Positions 31,128 through 41,274 of a stretch of 64,000 nt of DNA are shown here, piece after piece (position 1 is the first letter of the stretch; each line of letters opens with the position of its first letter). The DNA is taken from contig OW203986.1 in assembly GCA_934047225.1 (NCBI GenBank), positions 18,541,221 through 18,605,220 of the forward strand, read 5' to 3'. The notes under the pieces are model-generated. The model ran no database searches. It was not told where the DNA came from and worked only from the letters and a program-made list of their open reading frames with translations. A program made the translations under genes and the position numbers. Origin of the DNA: Ypsolopha sequella (taxonomy: Eukaryota; Arthropoda; Insecta; Lepidoptera; Ypsolophidae).

Positions 31128-34100
31128 TTTTTTTTTTTTATAAAACTAACTTAAATTTAAATAAAATATAAAAAGAAAAACAAATACCAACCTGTCTGTC
31201 TCATAACGGGCTCTAGATTAAATAAAATATGTGAGCCAGATCACCGCCATCATCGGGGAGAGTACCCAATAGGCTGGCGGCGTTGCCTCGCTGTATTGCG
31301 AGGCTTATTCGCTGACCAAAATAGGTCCCAGCCCTTGGGTCTCCGGAAGCGTTGACCAACCTCGACGATATTTCCTTAAATAGGCGCTTTGCGTCTGGTC
31401 CCCACGGCCCCAGGGTCTCTACGGCAAAAGGCACAAAAATGTAGCCTTCAGCCAGCTCCACGTATATACGCCGTTTGAGACCCTCAGCCGTCAACGCCGC
31501 CGCGCCAGCAAGGACAGCGCTCCCCTGGAGATGGGACGGCGCTACGGTGTCGACGCATGTTGCGTCCCACACCAGCGACTGCCCATTTTTCCAGGGGATT
31601 AGTGTCAGTCCGTCGGGCCTCTTACCATCGCTGCGTACTAGGCCTTTGGGCTCTAGTACGGCAGGCATGTTGGCGCTCATGAGAGCCCGACGGATGACAT
31701 CGTTTAAGGCGGCGTGGCGCGGTAGACGACCGGCGCTACGTTTACATGACAGGCCGTGGTGACCGAGTTGGTCAACGCTTGCCCCGCAACGGCAGCGATG
31801 TGGCTCGTTGGTTCTTGCACCAAGCCTCAGACTGACTGCCAAACTAAAAGTAGTTTTGTCCAGTAGGGTGCCGATACTTGCCGACGGTAGGGCATTTAAC
31901 CAGTACCCCGACTCCGACTCTTTGCTTGCTAGGAGACGGGCTCGCTCTGTAGGGTTTTCTGCAGTTTCTAGTAGCTTCTTTTGAACCTGATTGCAGAGCG
32001 GCTCGTCCCACAGCCTCTGCGATGTCGTAACTATCGGGGTTTTTTGGCTCGGACCAGCAATATCAATCCAGGCGCTCCTGGCCTCAGCCAAGCACGTGAC
32101 CTCGACATCACCAAGTGATGGGCTAATTAAGGTACCAATGAGGTCAAGCGTACTGTGAGCTGAGGACAGGAACGCCGGTAGTGCTACGCTGGACACTTTA
32201 CGGATGCCCAATCCGCCAAATCGAACCGGAAGAGATGCCTGTTCCCAACTTCGTTCATTTAAAGGGCAATTTAGAATTTCTACTAAAGTGTTTCTTATCA
32301 TTTTGTCTAAAATGTTCAAGAGAGAGGTGTGACGCCAAATGGTAGTGCAGCGTAGCACATAAGTAAATTTTGGTACGAATATGCAGAACCTAATTATGAA
32401 TAAGGCCATATGTGGATTCATTTCCTTAAGACGACTGGACGATTCCTGAAATTTGAAAATTTGGTCGTCAACGTAATTTGGAATGGAATCGTCCAAAATG
32501 GGGGCCCCTAGGAGACGAAGGGATTTCTTGTCAATAATTTTCAAGTTAGGTGCCAAAGTATTGAAATTTTGAATGATGTCATTTTGTTCTTGAGTTGATA
32601 AAGTTTCATTTATATATAATTCACACTTGGGAAAATTCAATTCTAGACCAATAGACTGAAAATTTTGGATTATACTTTGTAGATCTTGTAGAACTGAGTT
32701 TGTTTCGCCTCCTATGGTTCCATCGTCTAGATACCAAACATTGAATTTTGAACAAATTTTTTCAATGTGTGGTTGTATGGCTAAACTAAATATTGCTGGT
32801 CCGAGTGGGTCACCCTGCTGACAACCAACTGCAGAGTGCAAAATTTTATTTTTATAGATTAGGTTTGAAGGGGAACTGTAGCACTGCCACAAATACGGGT
32901 AAATTGCCGGAATATTATCTTTTATTTGCGTCAACAGGGCGCCCCTGTCTACTGAGTTAAATGCATTGCGGACATCCACCTTCAGCAGCACGTCACCACC
33001 GTCGTGATCAAGGAAGGTGCGAGCCGCGTGGACTGCAGCCTCGCACCCTCCCTTGGTCCCGAAGCCGAGCTGTATTGGCTGTAGCTTAGTGATAATATCT
33101 GGTAGGATGTGTCTACAGCAAATTTTTGAGACCACACGGCGTATGGTGCAACCTACTGCGATCGGCCTGATACCACCGTCTTTCTTTTTTAAGGCACATA
33201 AATTGGCCCCATATAGATTCTCTGTGATCTCAGTGCATACTTTACCAGATAACATAAGATTTACTAGCCGGGTCATATCTCTGAGAAGGGTTTGGGCAGC
33301 ATCTCCGTTTGTGCCGCATAGCAGGTCTTTAAGGTGTTGCGGCGTCAGGCCGTCTAGACCTCCGGCTGAGCCGTTCCCGAATGAAGAGACCGCAGCTAGT
33401 ACTTCGTCTGATATGGCCTCTGGTGTGCGTTTTGAAAGGTCTGGTGGATCAGGCAGTCTCAGTGTTGCCGCTGGAGTTGGATGTTTTGACTCCAGAGCCT
33501 GAAGAGTCTCTGGGGTGTCAGCGGCGACAGTGTCACTGGAGAATAACAGTTGGGCGGCTCCTTTAATATCCCCTTCGTTTACTTTTCTTTCCACACATTT
33601 AATGATGTTATGTCTGTTGAACTTTACATGATCATATTCTGGCGTGTTTGAATTGCTTAAGGAACGACAATTATTTTTTATTTTTTGGGTTAGCGAGCCG
33701 CCACTGTTTCTACCTTTGGTGACGTGCAGTGTCCGGAACGAGAAAGTTAATAGAGACTCCCAGCTTATTTTGTCGTTATTATTGACTACGTTTTTTATGG
33801 TTGTGGACAGAGAGGAAGCAACAGAATTTCTAGCACCTCTTGGTATCCTTTTAACTATTGGCAGAGTAGATTTTAGTTTACTTAATTCAGTCCAGAATGG
33901 TGTGCTTGTTTTTGGTAGTGCATTTCTTACGGTAGATGAACTTGGATCTACAGGTTCTACGTTTTTGATTTTATGTTTCTTACCGAAATGAATGTTCAAT
34001 CCTCTCCGTCCTTTACATAATTGGGAGCATTCCGGACAGGGGACATGGACTTGTGACACCGTCGCACCTACCGCGGCCTGGCTGCTGGACAATGGGCCAG

Positions 34101-34186
34101 CCGTCTGAGACATGACGCCAGAAACAATGGCGTCTAAAAAGTAATGTTAAACCGCTAGGTTTGTTCAATAGGCCCGTCATGAGACG
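31128..34186 (-). mobile_element. RLE-type non-LTR retrotransposon, single ORF, with poly(A)
   Basis: One ORF (34113-31213), a short 3' UTR of about 70 nt and an A12 tail (T12 at 31128-31139 on the plus strand). A 14-nt segment 2 nt past the stop (31198-31211) is complementary, with one mismatch, to 34172-34185 upstream of the ATG. No convincing target-site duplication was found. The 5' boundary is approximate. Confidence 0.8.
31213..34113 (-). CDS. C2H2 finger, reverse transcriptase and restriction-like endonuclease polyprotein
   Basis: 966-aa protein of an R2-like (RLE-type) retroelement, which makes RNA-templated copies at a site cut by its own C-terminal nuclease. A C2H2 finger lies at residues 26-47 (CPEC ... 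HFGKKH, C-X2-C-X12-H-X4-H). The RT core has GLDGLTPQHLKDL, LCALKKKDGGIRPIAVGCT, LGFGTKGGCEAAVHA, LLKVDVRNAFNSVDR, GCQQGDPLGPAIFSL and the active-site YLDDG at about residue 459. The thumb has FGGLGIRK. Near residues 776-790 is CRCG...HHGLSC, the zinc-knuckle that precedes the nuclease in RLE elements, followed by RPDGLTLIPW and LVWDATCVD (about 833-855), a PD-(D/E)XK-like active site. No APE domain is present. The ATG is real and the frame unbroken. Base composition is clearly more GC-rich than LINE1 and LINE2. Clade within the RLE group not assigned. Confidence 0.9.
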   Translation of the reverse strand: MSQTAGPLSSSQAAVGATVSQVHVPCPECSQLCKGRRGLNIHFGKKHKIKNVEPVDPSSSTVRNALPKTSTPFWTELSKLKSTLPIVKRIPRGARNSVASSLSTTIKNVVNNNDKISWESLLTFSFRTLHVTKGRNSGGSLTQKIKNNCRSLSNSNTPEYDHVKFNRHNIIKCVERKVNEGDIKGAAQLLFSSDTVAADTPETLQALESKHPTPAATLRLPDPPDLSKRTPEAISDEVLAAVSSFGNGSAGGLDGLTPQHLKDLLCGTNGDAAQTLLRDMTRLVNLMLSGKVCTEITENLYGANLCALKKKDGGIRPIAVGCTIRRVVSKICCRHILPDIITKLQPIQLGFGTKGGCEAAVHAARTFLDHDGGDVLLKVDVRNAFNSVDRGALLTQIKDNIPAIYPYLWQCYSSPSNLIYKNKILHSAVGCQQGDPLGPAIFSLAIQPHIEKICSKFNVWYLDDGTIGGETNSVLQDLQSIIQNFQSIGLELNFPKCELYINETLSTQEQNDIIQNFNTLAPNLKIIDKKSLRLLGAPILDDSIPNYVDDQIFKFQESSSRLKEMNPHMALFIIRFCIFVPKFTYVLRCTTIWRHTSLLNILDKMIRNTLVEILNCPLNERSWEQASLPVRFGGLGIRKVSSVALPAFLSSAHSTLDLIGTLISPSLGDVEVTCLAEARSAWIDIAGPSQKTPIVTTSQRLWDEPLCNQVQKKLLETAENPTERARLLASKESESGYWLNALPSASIGTLLDKTTFSLAVSLRLGARTNEPHRCRCGASVDQLGHHGLSCKRSAGRLPRHAALNDVIRRALMSANMPAVLEPKGLVRSDGKRPDGLTLIPWKNGQSLVWDATCVDTVAPSHLQGSAVLAGAAALTAEGLKRRIYVELAEGYIFVPFAVETLGPWGPDAKRLFKEISSRLVNASGDPRAGTYFGQRISLAIQRGNAASLLGTLPDDGGDLAHIFYLI

Positions 34187-34715
34187 ACTCATAAATCACT
34201 ATAAATATTTACACTGTAAATTATACTAGTAAAATTATAAATTATCCTAGATTATAAAAAAGGAAAAAAAAAACCGTAAACTATATAAATACAAATTGCT
34301 TAATGTCCGGGAAAACTAAGTAACCTAACTAATAGAGTAATCAGATAGACACTGGGTCTCACTAGATAGTATTATTGAATTTTTTCGGTGGCTGAGTAGT
34401 AGAAATTGGACATGATGCGATGTAAATGTTGAGGCTTCAATAAATTTAATATAATCTTCGGTCTAGTCACCTCATCAAAATAAATATCAAAAAGAGTGAA
34501 TCTTCATGGTATCTGTACTTTGCTGGCTGTGCGTTGCTGGAAATCAATCTTGTAGTTTTCTTTAAAACTATTTTACTCTTGGTGTGAGATAACTTGCATT
34601 GATTTTTAGAGGTTTATGTATATTTATAATTGAATTTTATGAATTTGTTGAAAAAAATATATGTTTACTTGACAAGTTGACATTGACATAAAAGTTTGTA
34701 TGAAAATATTCACTC
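34187..34715. other. no gene seen
   Basis: AT-rich flank of the RLE element; nothing supported. 34885-35155 is likewise empty. Confidence 0.4.
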
Positions 34716-34884
34716 CAGTGGTATCGATTCGGCATAACACGTCTTAACTTATTTAACAGGACTAACCTTATTTTAAGCATCCTGTCTTTTTCTTTCTTTA
34801 TCGAAAAGACAAAGACAGAATGCTTAAATTAAGTTTAGTCTGGTCAGATTAGTTAAGATGTGCTTCACCGAATCGGTACCAGTG
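34716..34884. mobile_element. palindromic MITE, second copy of the GGTATCGATTCGG family
   Basis: GTGGTATCGATTCGGCATAA at the left pairs with the right end CCGAATCGGTACCAGTG. The centre matches 21500-21560 (CTTTATCGAAAAGAC). Somewhat diverged arms. Confidence 0.7.
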
Positions 34885-35157
34885 CCTACCCTGGCGTCAT
34901 ACAAACATTTTTTTTGAAAGTGTTAATTAATTTCTTTCATATTTTTTTTTATTGTCAAACTTGAACTTCTGATTGCTTTTCCGGAAAATAGTTCAATGCA
35001 CGCCACTGTCTCTGAGGGATGGTCAGAGGTGTTTTCGAGTTTTGTCACTGGAAAGCTAACATCAGTAGAAGTCATCCGTCCTGTGACTTAAATTATTACA
35101 GGACAGGTCCCAATGCAACAGTACAGTTAAACAATAATCTTCTATAATAATATAAAA

Positions 35158-35487
35158 CTATGGTACACACAATTTTAAAGTAGTTTGTGTGAACTCGTTC
35201 AAAGTCAAAGCAAATAAATCCACCCGATCGGCCATTTGGTTGAGCGCTCGCGTGACCGGCGCGCAGTGTAGGAGGTTGGTCTGCGCGCACGGCACCACCA
35301 CCAGCACCGGCTGCCGCCGCCGCGTACAGTACGCATCCGGTACTCTCAGCTGCACTTCCACCAGCACGGCCGAGTTGTGAACCATCCCTCGCAACACTCG
35401 GAAGACGTACGTAGGAAGTGCTGCATCCCGTCTCACTTCCAGCTTATTGTACCCAATCATTCCTATCACAAACAGAGTTGGATACAT
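35158..35487 (-). CDS. hypothetical GC-rich coding segment, 109 aa or single exon
   Basis: The only ORF outside transposons with strongly coding-like composition: GC-rich third positions (long GTG/CTG/GCG runs) in AT-rich surroundings. It reads IGYNKLEVRRDAALPTYVF, LRGMVHNSAVLVEVQLR, VVVPCAQTNLLHCAPVTRAL, and ends in TAG at 35158. It may be an exon: GTGATAG|GA at about 35465 resembles an acceptor, in which case the initial MYPTLFVIG part would be intron. No family recognised. Possible fast-evolving secreted or membrane-associated host protein; no neighbouring exon could be joined to it. Confidence 0.45.
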   Translation of the reverse strand: MYPTLFVIGMIGYNKLEVRRDAALPTYVFRVLRGMVHNSAVLVEVQLRVPDAYCTRRRQPVLVVVPCAQTNLLHCAPVTRALNQMADRVDLFALTLNEFTQTTLKLCVP

Positions 35488-35523
35488 TATATTGGATACA
35501 AATTAAAACATCTATAGGTACTA

Positions 35524-35809
35524 TGAGTCTTTATGAAAGAGTTTTATTAGGAGATTTTATTACAGCCTCTTATAAACCGCTATTATATGGACAGCTGGCA
35601 GGTATTAAAACAAAAATATGTCATTTGTTAAAAATTTCCAAAGTATCCATGTAACTGAGAATGAAGAAAACGTCCAAAGTATCCACGTAACTGAGAATGA
35701 AGAAAACGTCCAAAGTATCCACGTAACTGAGAATGAAGAAAACGTCCAAAGTATCCACGTAACTGAGAATGAAGAAAACGCTGCCAAACCAAAAATAAAA
35801 ATTAATTAA
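35524..35809 (+). CDS. hypothetical ORFs spanning a 36-bp minisatellite
   Basis: An ORF starting at ATG 35524 (MSLYERVLLGDFITASYKPL) runs to a stop at 35652-35654, and a second frame (35618-35809) reads through four 12-residue repeats (VQSIHVTENEEN) and ends AAKPKIKIN. The first ORF ends in LYGQLAG beside a GGTATT that could be a donor, so a small gene with a repeat-coding exon is possible. The acidic repeat unit is not a known domain. Confidence is low because neither ORF has a family match. Confidence 0.3.
35635..35777 (+). repeat. 36-bp tandem repeat, 4 units
   Basis: Units CGTCCAAAGTATCCACGTAA + CTGAGAATGAAGAAAA at 35670, 35706 and 35742 appear identical; the first unit (35635) has two changes. 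Confidence 0.9.
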
Positions 35810-36235
35810 AAATCATAACTTCAGTTGCTTCTGTGTAGATCTTAGAGTGAACTGTAGTATGTAGATGCTGGGACGAATGGTTTGTAGAAGCAGAAGCAGA
35901 ATTAAACACCAAGACTTTACCAGGTTGAAGAATACTGTATTGAGCAAATAGATACAGAGAGAGCACACACGTACGGATGATACCAAATTATAAAATATAA
36001 TGTGTCAGATAACTGACAAGTCACTGAGTGAGTTGAATAAACTACTTATTTTTAAGTTGGTGTTGCCAACAGCTTCTACATATACCTTTATTTTGGTGAA
36101 TGGTGTCCATCAGTTGTTGACCCCACAGCTTTTGCAGCAGATGGCAACATAAAACAAAGTCGCAGTTCGTGACTACACAAAATATTTGAAGCCCAATTCA
36201 TAATCTATTTGAAATTATTCATGAAACGTCTAATT
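35810..36235. other. no gene seen
   Basis: No coding region or repeat that I can support. Confidence 0.4.
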
Positions 36236-36335
36236 CACACGAAGAGGAGGGTACACTATGTCAATTTTATTTTTTGTCACTGTCACTCTAAGCAAAAAAT
36301 CACGCAGTGCAAGAGGGGTGGATTCAGGGCAAAAG
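36236..36335 (-). repeat. fragment of interspersed repeat family B
   Basis: Reverse complement reads GCCCTGAATCCACCCCTCTT and GAGTGACAGTGACAAAAAAT, matching 39852-39935. Confidence 0.65.
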
Positions 36336-36341
36336 AAAAAA

Positions 36342-37199
36342 ACCAGCCAAGTGCGAGTCAGACTCGCATAGTTGCGTACCTAAGATTCCGTATTGTGGAT
36401 GATAAATTTAATTCGTGAATTTCTCAACCGCTTTATTTTTTCTGTAATCTTTATGTAAACACATATTTTTTTTATTTTTTTAAAAGTGATTTTTTAAATA
36501 TTTATCCATTATTATTCAAGTTTTGAAGATAGAGGGGGGGACAATATTTTTTTGTGGTTTTTCAGGGATTTCTCGGAATAGATGCAATTAAATTTAGCCA
36601 AGCTACACATTTTTACAATCAATTTTTTAATATCTACAATTTGATACCCATATTGTATTTTTAGGATAATATTTTTTATTTTCTCATTTTTGTTTTGGAA
36701 ATATTTTGAACAATTGAAAATTTTTCATATAATTTTTTACATTTTGATATGTTAAAAAATTGATGCTACATTTTAGCCAAATTTCATGTCTTTTTTTTTA
36801 ACGGTGCTAAAGTTATGAGGCTGTGACATACGGACGAACGGACAACGGAGTCTCACCATAAAGGTTTCTTTGTACCTTTTGAGTACTACGGAACCCTAAA
36901 AGTTATGTTATTTTATTTTTATAGAAAACCTACCGGCAAAATTTTTAACATCAAAAGCTTGTTACAAAAAATTTCTAATTTCTAATTGGTCATAACATGA
37001 AAAAATTAAGGTTCCGATCTCAGAGGGTGCCGAATTATTTGTCAGGCACTACCATTTTAACAGCTTGTTTTTTTTCGCCTTTATGTTGCTATGGCATCTA
37101 TATTGTGGTGATTTACCATAATATTTTAGGGTTCCGTTCTCGTATTGTGTGGTGCTACGGAACCCATGTGCTCGGGTCCGACTTGCACTTGGCCAAATT
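36342..37199. mobile_element. two copies of the GCCAAGTGCGAGTC...GGAACCCTAAAA repeat in inverted orientation
   Basis: Copy 1 runs 36342-36901 from GCCAAGTGCGAGTCAGACTC to TACGGAACCCTAAAA. Copy 2 is inverted, 37125-37199 (TTTTAGGGTTCCGT ... CGACTTGCACTTGGCC), and lacks most of the body. The copies bracket about 220 bp of AT-rich DNA. Confidence 0.65.
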
Positions 37200-37631
37200 T
37201 TAATACGCAATGTGCTTACGCTATGCCATTACCGCACCCAAGATGGAGAGCGCTCGCCCACAAAGCAAGAGAGTCAGTTTCCGCTAAAGCAAAGGCTTTC
37301 CTTCGTATAAGTGAGCTCATTTGTCATTTGTATTAGATTACTTGTTCTTTTCAAACGCATTTTTTATTGCCTCACATTGTTTGAGAAAAGTACTATGTAG
37401 GTAATGCCTCGGCGGAAACGGGTATTACCTGTCTCGTATTATAGCAGGCAATACCATACTTTTCACCGCTCAGATCAGCTTTATAATTTGTAGCTTGTTA
37501 GAATTCTATTATATGTGATTAGTGAAAAGATCTTTGGCAGTTTTGTAACTATTTTTGTGTCATGTATTATTATATTTGTATTAAACTTACTGTAGATTTT
37601 TCAAAACAAAGAATAAATAAATAAAGGGTCA
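37200..37631. other. no gene seen
   Basis: AT-rich; no supported feature. Confidence 0.4.
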
Positions 37632-37721
37632 ATTCTCCGAATTTGTAACGGCTATCACCGAAGAAATCAGGACAGATTATTATGCGTCAATAAATACAAA
37701 ACAATAAATAAAAAATATTTG

Positions 37722-38166
37722 TCATGGGCCCTAAATTATTTAATAAAATTCCAAAAACATGGAAAGATCTCAGTATAAATGTATTTAAAAATAAATTATT
37801 CAATCTTTTAACTGAAAAATGTTATTATACAGTGAAAGAGTTTATTAATGATAAACCAATCTAATATTATATTGTGACATAGATATTTGTTATTGTAATT
37901 ATTGAAATCTTTGACATGTTTCATTAAAATACAATTATTTTCTTTATAAGTTAGGCCTAAGGCTGAGACCCGACTGCCTATTAATTACATATCTAATTAC
38001 ATCTCATGAATGCATGCTAATGTTAAAAAACCTTTTTATGTTAATTAATTTTATATTCATACGCCTTTCGGCAGAGTGTAGAGCACATAAGTTATCTTTA
38101 AGATCAAATGTATTACTACCTACCTACATTCATGAATAAACGCATCTTATCTTATCTTATCTTATC
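37722..38166 (+). mobile_element. 5'-truncated LINE of the LINE1 family with (CTTAT)n tail
   Basis: Encodes the ORF2 C-terminus MGPKLFNKIPKTWKDLSINV ... TEKCYYTVKEF, closely matching LINE1 (MGPKIYNNLPHEIK ... EKCYYTISEF). Stop at 37862, then a 3' UTR, an AATAAACGCA and four CTTAT units. Typical target-primed truncation. Confidence 0.85.
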
Positions 38167-38424
38167 TAAAATTCAACTTTTAGCTAAGAGCAATGTAAAC
38201 CAATAGTTTACTATATGCATAAACGTATTTTATTGATATTACGGTAGCTTCAAAATAATTGGATGTTCCGTAGGAGTGAATTTAGAAAACATAAATTAAA
38301 TATTTCTAATTTCACTCTTATGAAAAAACTAATCATTCTAAAGCTTTCACAATATCATAAGAAGTATTTTTATGCATATAGTAAACTATTGTTACACATT
38401 GCTCTTAGGTAAAAGTTATATTTT
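38167..38424. mobile_element. palindromic MITE, ~258 bp
   Basis: CTAAGAGCAATGTAAACCAA and AGTTTACTATATGCATAAA at the left are complementary to TTTATGCATATAGTAAACTA and TGTTACACATTGCTCTTAG at the right. It starts one base after the LINE tail. Confidence 0.75.
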
Positions 38425-38470
38425 GGCCGTAAAAAATATTTCTTTATATTTTGTTACAAATCCGGAGAAT

Positions 38471-39354
38471 CGCTTTTTAAATGGTTACCAAAGCGGAAAT
38501 GTTTAATGAGCAAGTATTTTTTTGTATCGCCATCGATAAATGGAAACAATTGAGGGATCACTCTCGTTATTGGTTACACCAAAATTAAACAAATCAACAT
38601 TGTTAATTACGACTTTTTACATTTGAATTAGCCTGTCCAATTAATTATCTAAAAATGGGTAGACTTACAGGAACTATCTCGAGATACGCGACATGTTTCG
38701 AATTCTTTCCGAATTCGTTTTCTAACATAATTCAGACATAATTTGGTGACATTTTTCTTTAGAGGCATGAATTGGGCGTGTTGATGATGTAGATTGAATT
38801 CCTTTAATAATAGGATCAAGCTGAATTTTGATCAAAGCATGCTCATTATCATTATCAGATATGTTTTTTGAAACTGAAACTTTGAGGGTCTCTCGGACGT
38901 CCATAAGACATTATGATATTTTCTACATAGCATATTATAATTTGAGCACCATTTAGCACCCAATTATAATTTGAACACTATTAGAATTTGTTTTTCATTT
39001 CTGTATCATTAATATTTGTATGTCTTGTACATTGATTCTCTATTGTCTTTGGGTTTGTATCCATAAAGATAAGTATCAAACAAAACGAAATGAACGAATT
39101 GCTATGCGCTGACATTGATAAAATTCTCTGTGGAAAATGATTCGAAATTTTCAATTCTGTACTTCTGACCACGTAAAGTTATACACTTGCAGTACTACAT
39201 TAGCCCCTATAGTGAAGGATATAAGATATAGATACAAAGATGTGTTCTTCACTGTACGAAGCAAGACAAGATGACCGATTTGCTCATGAACTCGCAGAAA
39301 TCGACTTTTCCCAGTGATGAGACCTAGTTAGAGCCGTTTTCTAGAACCCGATTA
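38471..39354. other. no gene seen
   Basis: Two short minus-strand ORFs (60-63 aa) show no recognisable features. Confidence 0.4.
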
Positions 39355-39479
39355 CAAGGTGAATTTGTGAACATCGTCCGAATTCATACTTGAATATTTG
39401 TAAGTGATCAGAATTATGAACCAATAACGATTTTTGTACAGTTCATAAAATGAAAATTTGACTCTCCCCTTCTACACCA

Positions 39480-39945
39480 GCCCGCTGTGGTACGACTACA
39501 CGCAGAGCGCATTTAAGGCGATATGCGAAAAAAATACGGGTGTTTCTTTTCTGTGTATTTCATAAAATACACGGAAAATTATAAGCAGTTTCTGGTATAT
39601 GCATCTTGACTACATAATCTAGGGATTTGAAATTGGAAAACATGTTTGGATAAATTTTCCTCGATAGAAATAATTGTTGAAATGAGGTCTTCAAACACAC
39701 TTTTTCTCCTCGTTTGACGAATAAGAACCGTATACAGAACTCAAACATATTTTATTAGGTGTGTTTCAACAATATCTAGAGATTTCATATTTGAAATTTT
39801 GCTGGCTATTTTAGTTTTTTTATAAAAATTATAAAACTAACATTTTTCGCTTTCGCCCTGAATCCGCCCCTCTCGCACTGCGTTATTTTTCACTTGGAGT
39901 GACAGTGACAAAAATAAAATTGGCATAGCCTCTTAACACCCTCCG
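39480..39945 (+). repeat. interspersed repeat family B
   Basis: Starts near GTGGTACGACTACACGC ... TTTAAGGCGATATGCG and ends ATTGGCATAGCCTCTTAACA. A reverse-orientation relative lies at 45030-45465. Non-coding. Confidence 0.5.
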
Positions 39946-40304
39946 AGTGCAATATAACAACGCATTTCGCTGCATTATGGGTCTGCCGTGGCGGTGCAGT
40001 GCGTCTGGTATGTTTGCCGAGAATAGTGTCGATGATTTTTATTCTGTTTTAAAACGAGACCAGTTGTCATTTGTAAGTCGAGTGTGCAGTAGTGAGAACG
40101 ACATTGTGAAAGCTATTTGCAGTGTCGTTTTCACTATTGTACGCGTAGTTGATAAATGAAGCTTTTTAGTTTTAGTTTAGTTCTTTATTTTATTTTAATA
40201 TTTAATATTGTAATCCATAATTTTTAATTTTAATTTTGAACTTTTAATTCTATGGGCCCACAGTGCCTGATTATAAACAATTATAAATAAATAAATAAAT
40301 AAAT
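39930..40304 (+). mobile_element. 5'-truncated LINE, ORF2 C-terminus, (AAAT)n tail
   Basis: Reads QYNNAFRCIMGLPWRCSASG and FYSVLKRDQLSFVSRV, a LINE ORF2 C-terminal domain, stop at 40157-40159, then a 3' UTR and AAATAAATAAATAAATAAAT. Distinct from the LINE1 and LINE2 C-termini. Confidence 0.75.
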
Positions 40305-40586
40305 AGTGATTCCCTGAGTGAATCACCGGCATAGAATTATTCAGGTATGAATTTGGACGATGTTTACAAATTTACAATACAATGCTATACAATATTCTTT
40401 GTTGCACACCAAAAACAAAGGAAATAGACAATTTCAAAAAGTTAAAGTAGGGTACCATTGGCGGTCTTATCACTAAAAAGCTATCTCTTCCAGACAACAT
40501 TTAGATGGAGAAACTCTTAAAAGAAAGAAAAAAAATGTGTACAGGCGGTGTACAGAATAAATAGATACAATTATACATATATATAT

Positions 40587-40642
40587 ACATATGTATATAT
40601 TTAAACATAACTATACATATGTATATATTTAAACATAACTAT
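40587..40642 (+). repeat. 28-bp AT-rich tandem repeat, 2 units
   Basis: ACATATGTATATATTTAAAC + ATAACTAT twice, perfect by eye. Confidence 0.8.
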
Positions 40643-40689
40643 ACATAAATTATTTATAAACAAAAATAAATCTGTGTAAATATAAATAG

Positions 40690-41065
40690 GTAGAGCTGAT
40701 GTCGGGCTCGACTGTGGAGGCAGAGAATATAAAGTATTTGGTGGAGGTATCTTACTTGGAGACCCCCTCGAAGTAATTCGTTGGTGGAGAGTAAGAGGAC
40801 AGCTCACCAGGTGAAAAACCAGGAAGCCCACCATGCCTGGGACCGATGGATGGCGGTATATCCATCCCTAATAGCCGGCCCTTATATGGAACAGACTGGT
40901 GACGGGCAGCGGCGTCACTGGTGCGAGGGTTCCAGCACCGCGCTCACCAACCCGCCTGCCCAGCGTGTGTGAGTATGGGCAATTCTTCCAGGATGACCGC
41001 CGGGAGTGACAAAGTCCTGAAAAGGCTTATGTCCAGCAGTGGACGAACTAGGCTGATGGATGGAT
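40690..41065 (+). mobile_element. LINE 3' fragment (TATGTCCAGCAGTGGACG type)
   Basis: Decayed coding text (CATGCCTGGGACCGATGG, CTTATATGGAACAGACTGG) ends in AAAAGGCTTATGTCCAGCAG and GGCTGATGGATGG, a very common lepidopteran LINE end. The inverted copy is at 53595-53935. No intact frame. Confidence 0.65.
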
Positions 41066-41274
41066 GAAATATAAAAGGAACAGGTAGAAATAAAAATAAT
41101 AATAAGAAGAACTATAAAGAAACAATTTGATCAAAGTAAAAGATAAATGTTGTTTAACCAGAGCTTTGAAAACTTGTTAGGATGAGTTTGTCTTATGGCG
41201 AGAGGAAGGGCATTCCATAGACCTATAGCTTCTACAATAACCGAATTACCATAAAAACAAGTAGTATCACCTTG

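Larger units (their letters stand above)
37632..38470. mobile_element. TIR element interrupted by a LINE fragment
   Basis: ATTCTCCGAATTTGTAAC at 37632-37649 is inverted at 38453-38470 (17/18). Between them lie a 5'-truncated LINE (37722-38166) and a palindrome (38167-38424). Outside the terminal 18 bp the homology of the two ends was not checked. Confidence 0.5.
39355..40372. mobile_element. copy of the 15957-16226 MITE, split by an insertion
   Basis: Left part 39355-39469 (ACAAGGTGAATTTGTGAACA, TCGTCCGAATTCATAC) and right part 40305-40372 (ATAGTGATTC, TATGAATTTGGACGATG) together rebuild the element found at 15957. The intervening 835 bp contain repeat family B (39480-39940) and a LINE 3' end. 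Confidence 0.7.

Noticed and set aside
31475..33991. Plus-strand ORFs opposite the RLE retroelement
   Set aside because: Antisense shadows of an intact 966-aa coding frame.
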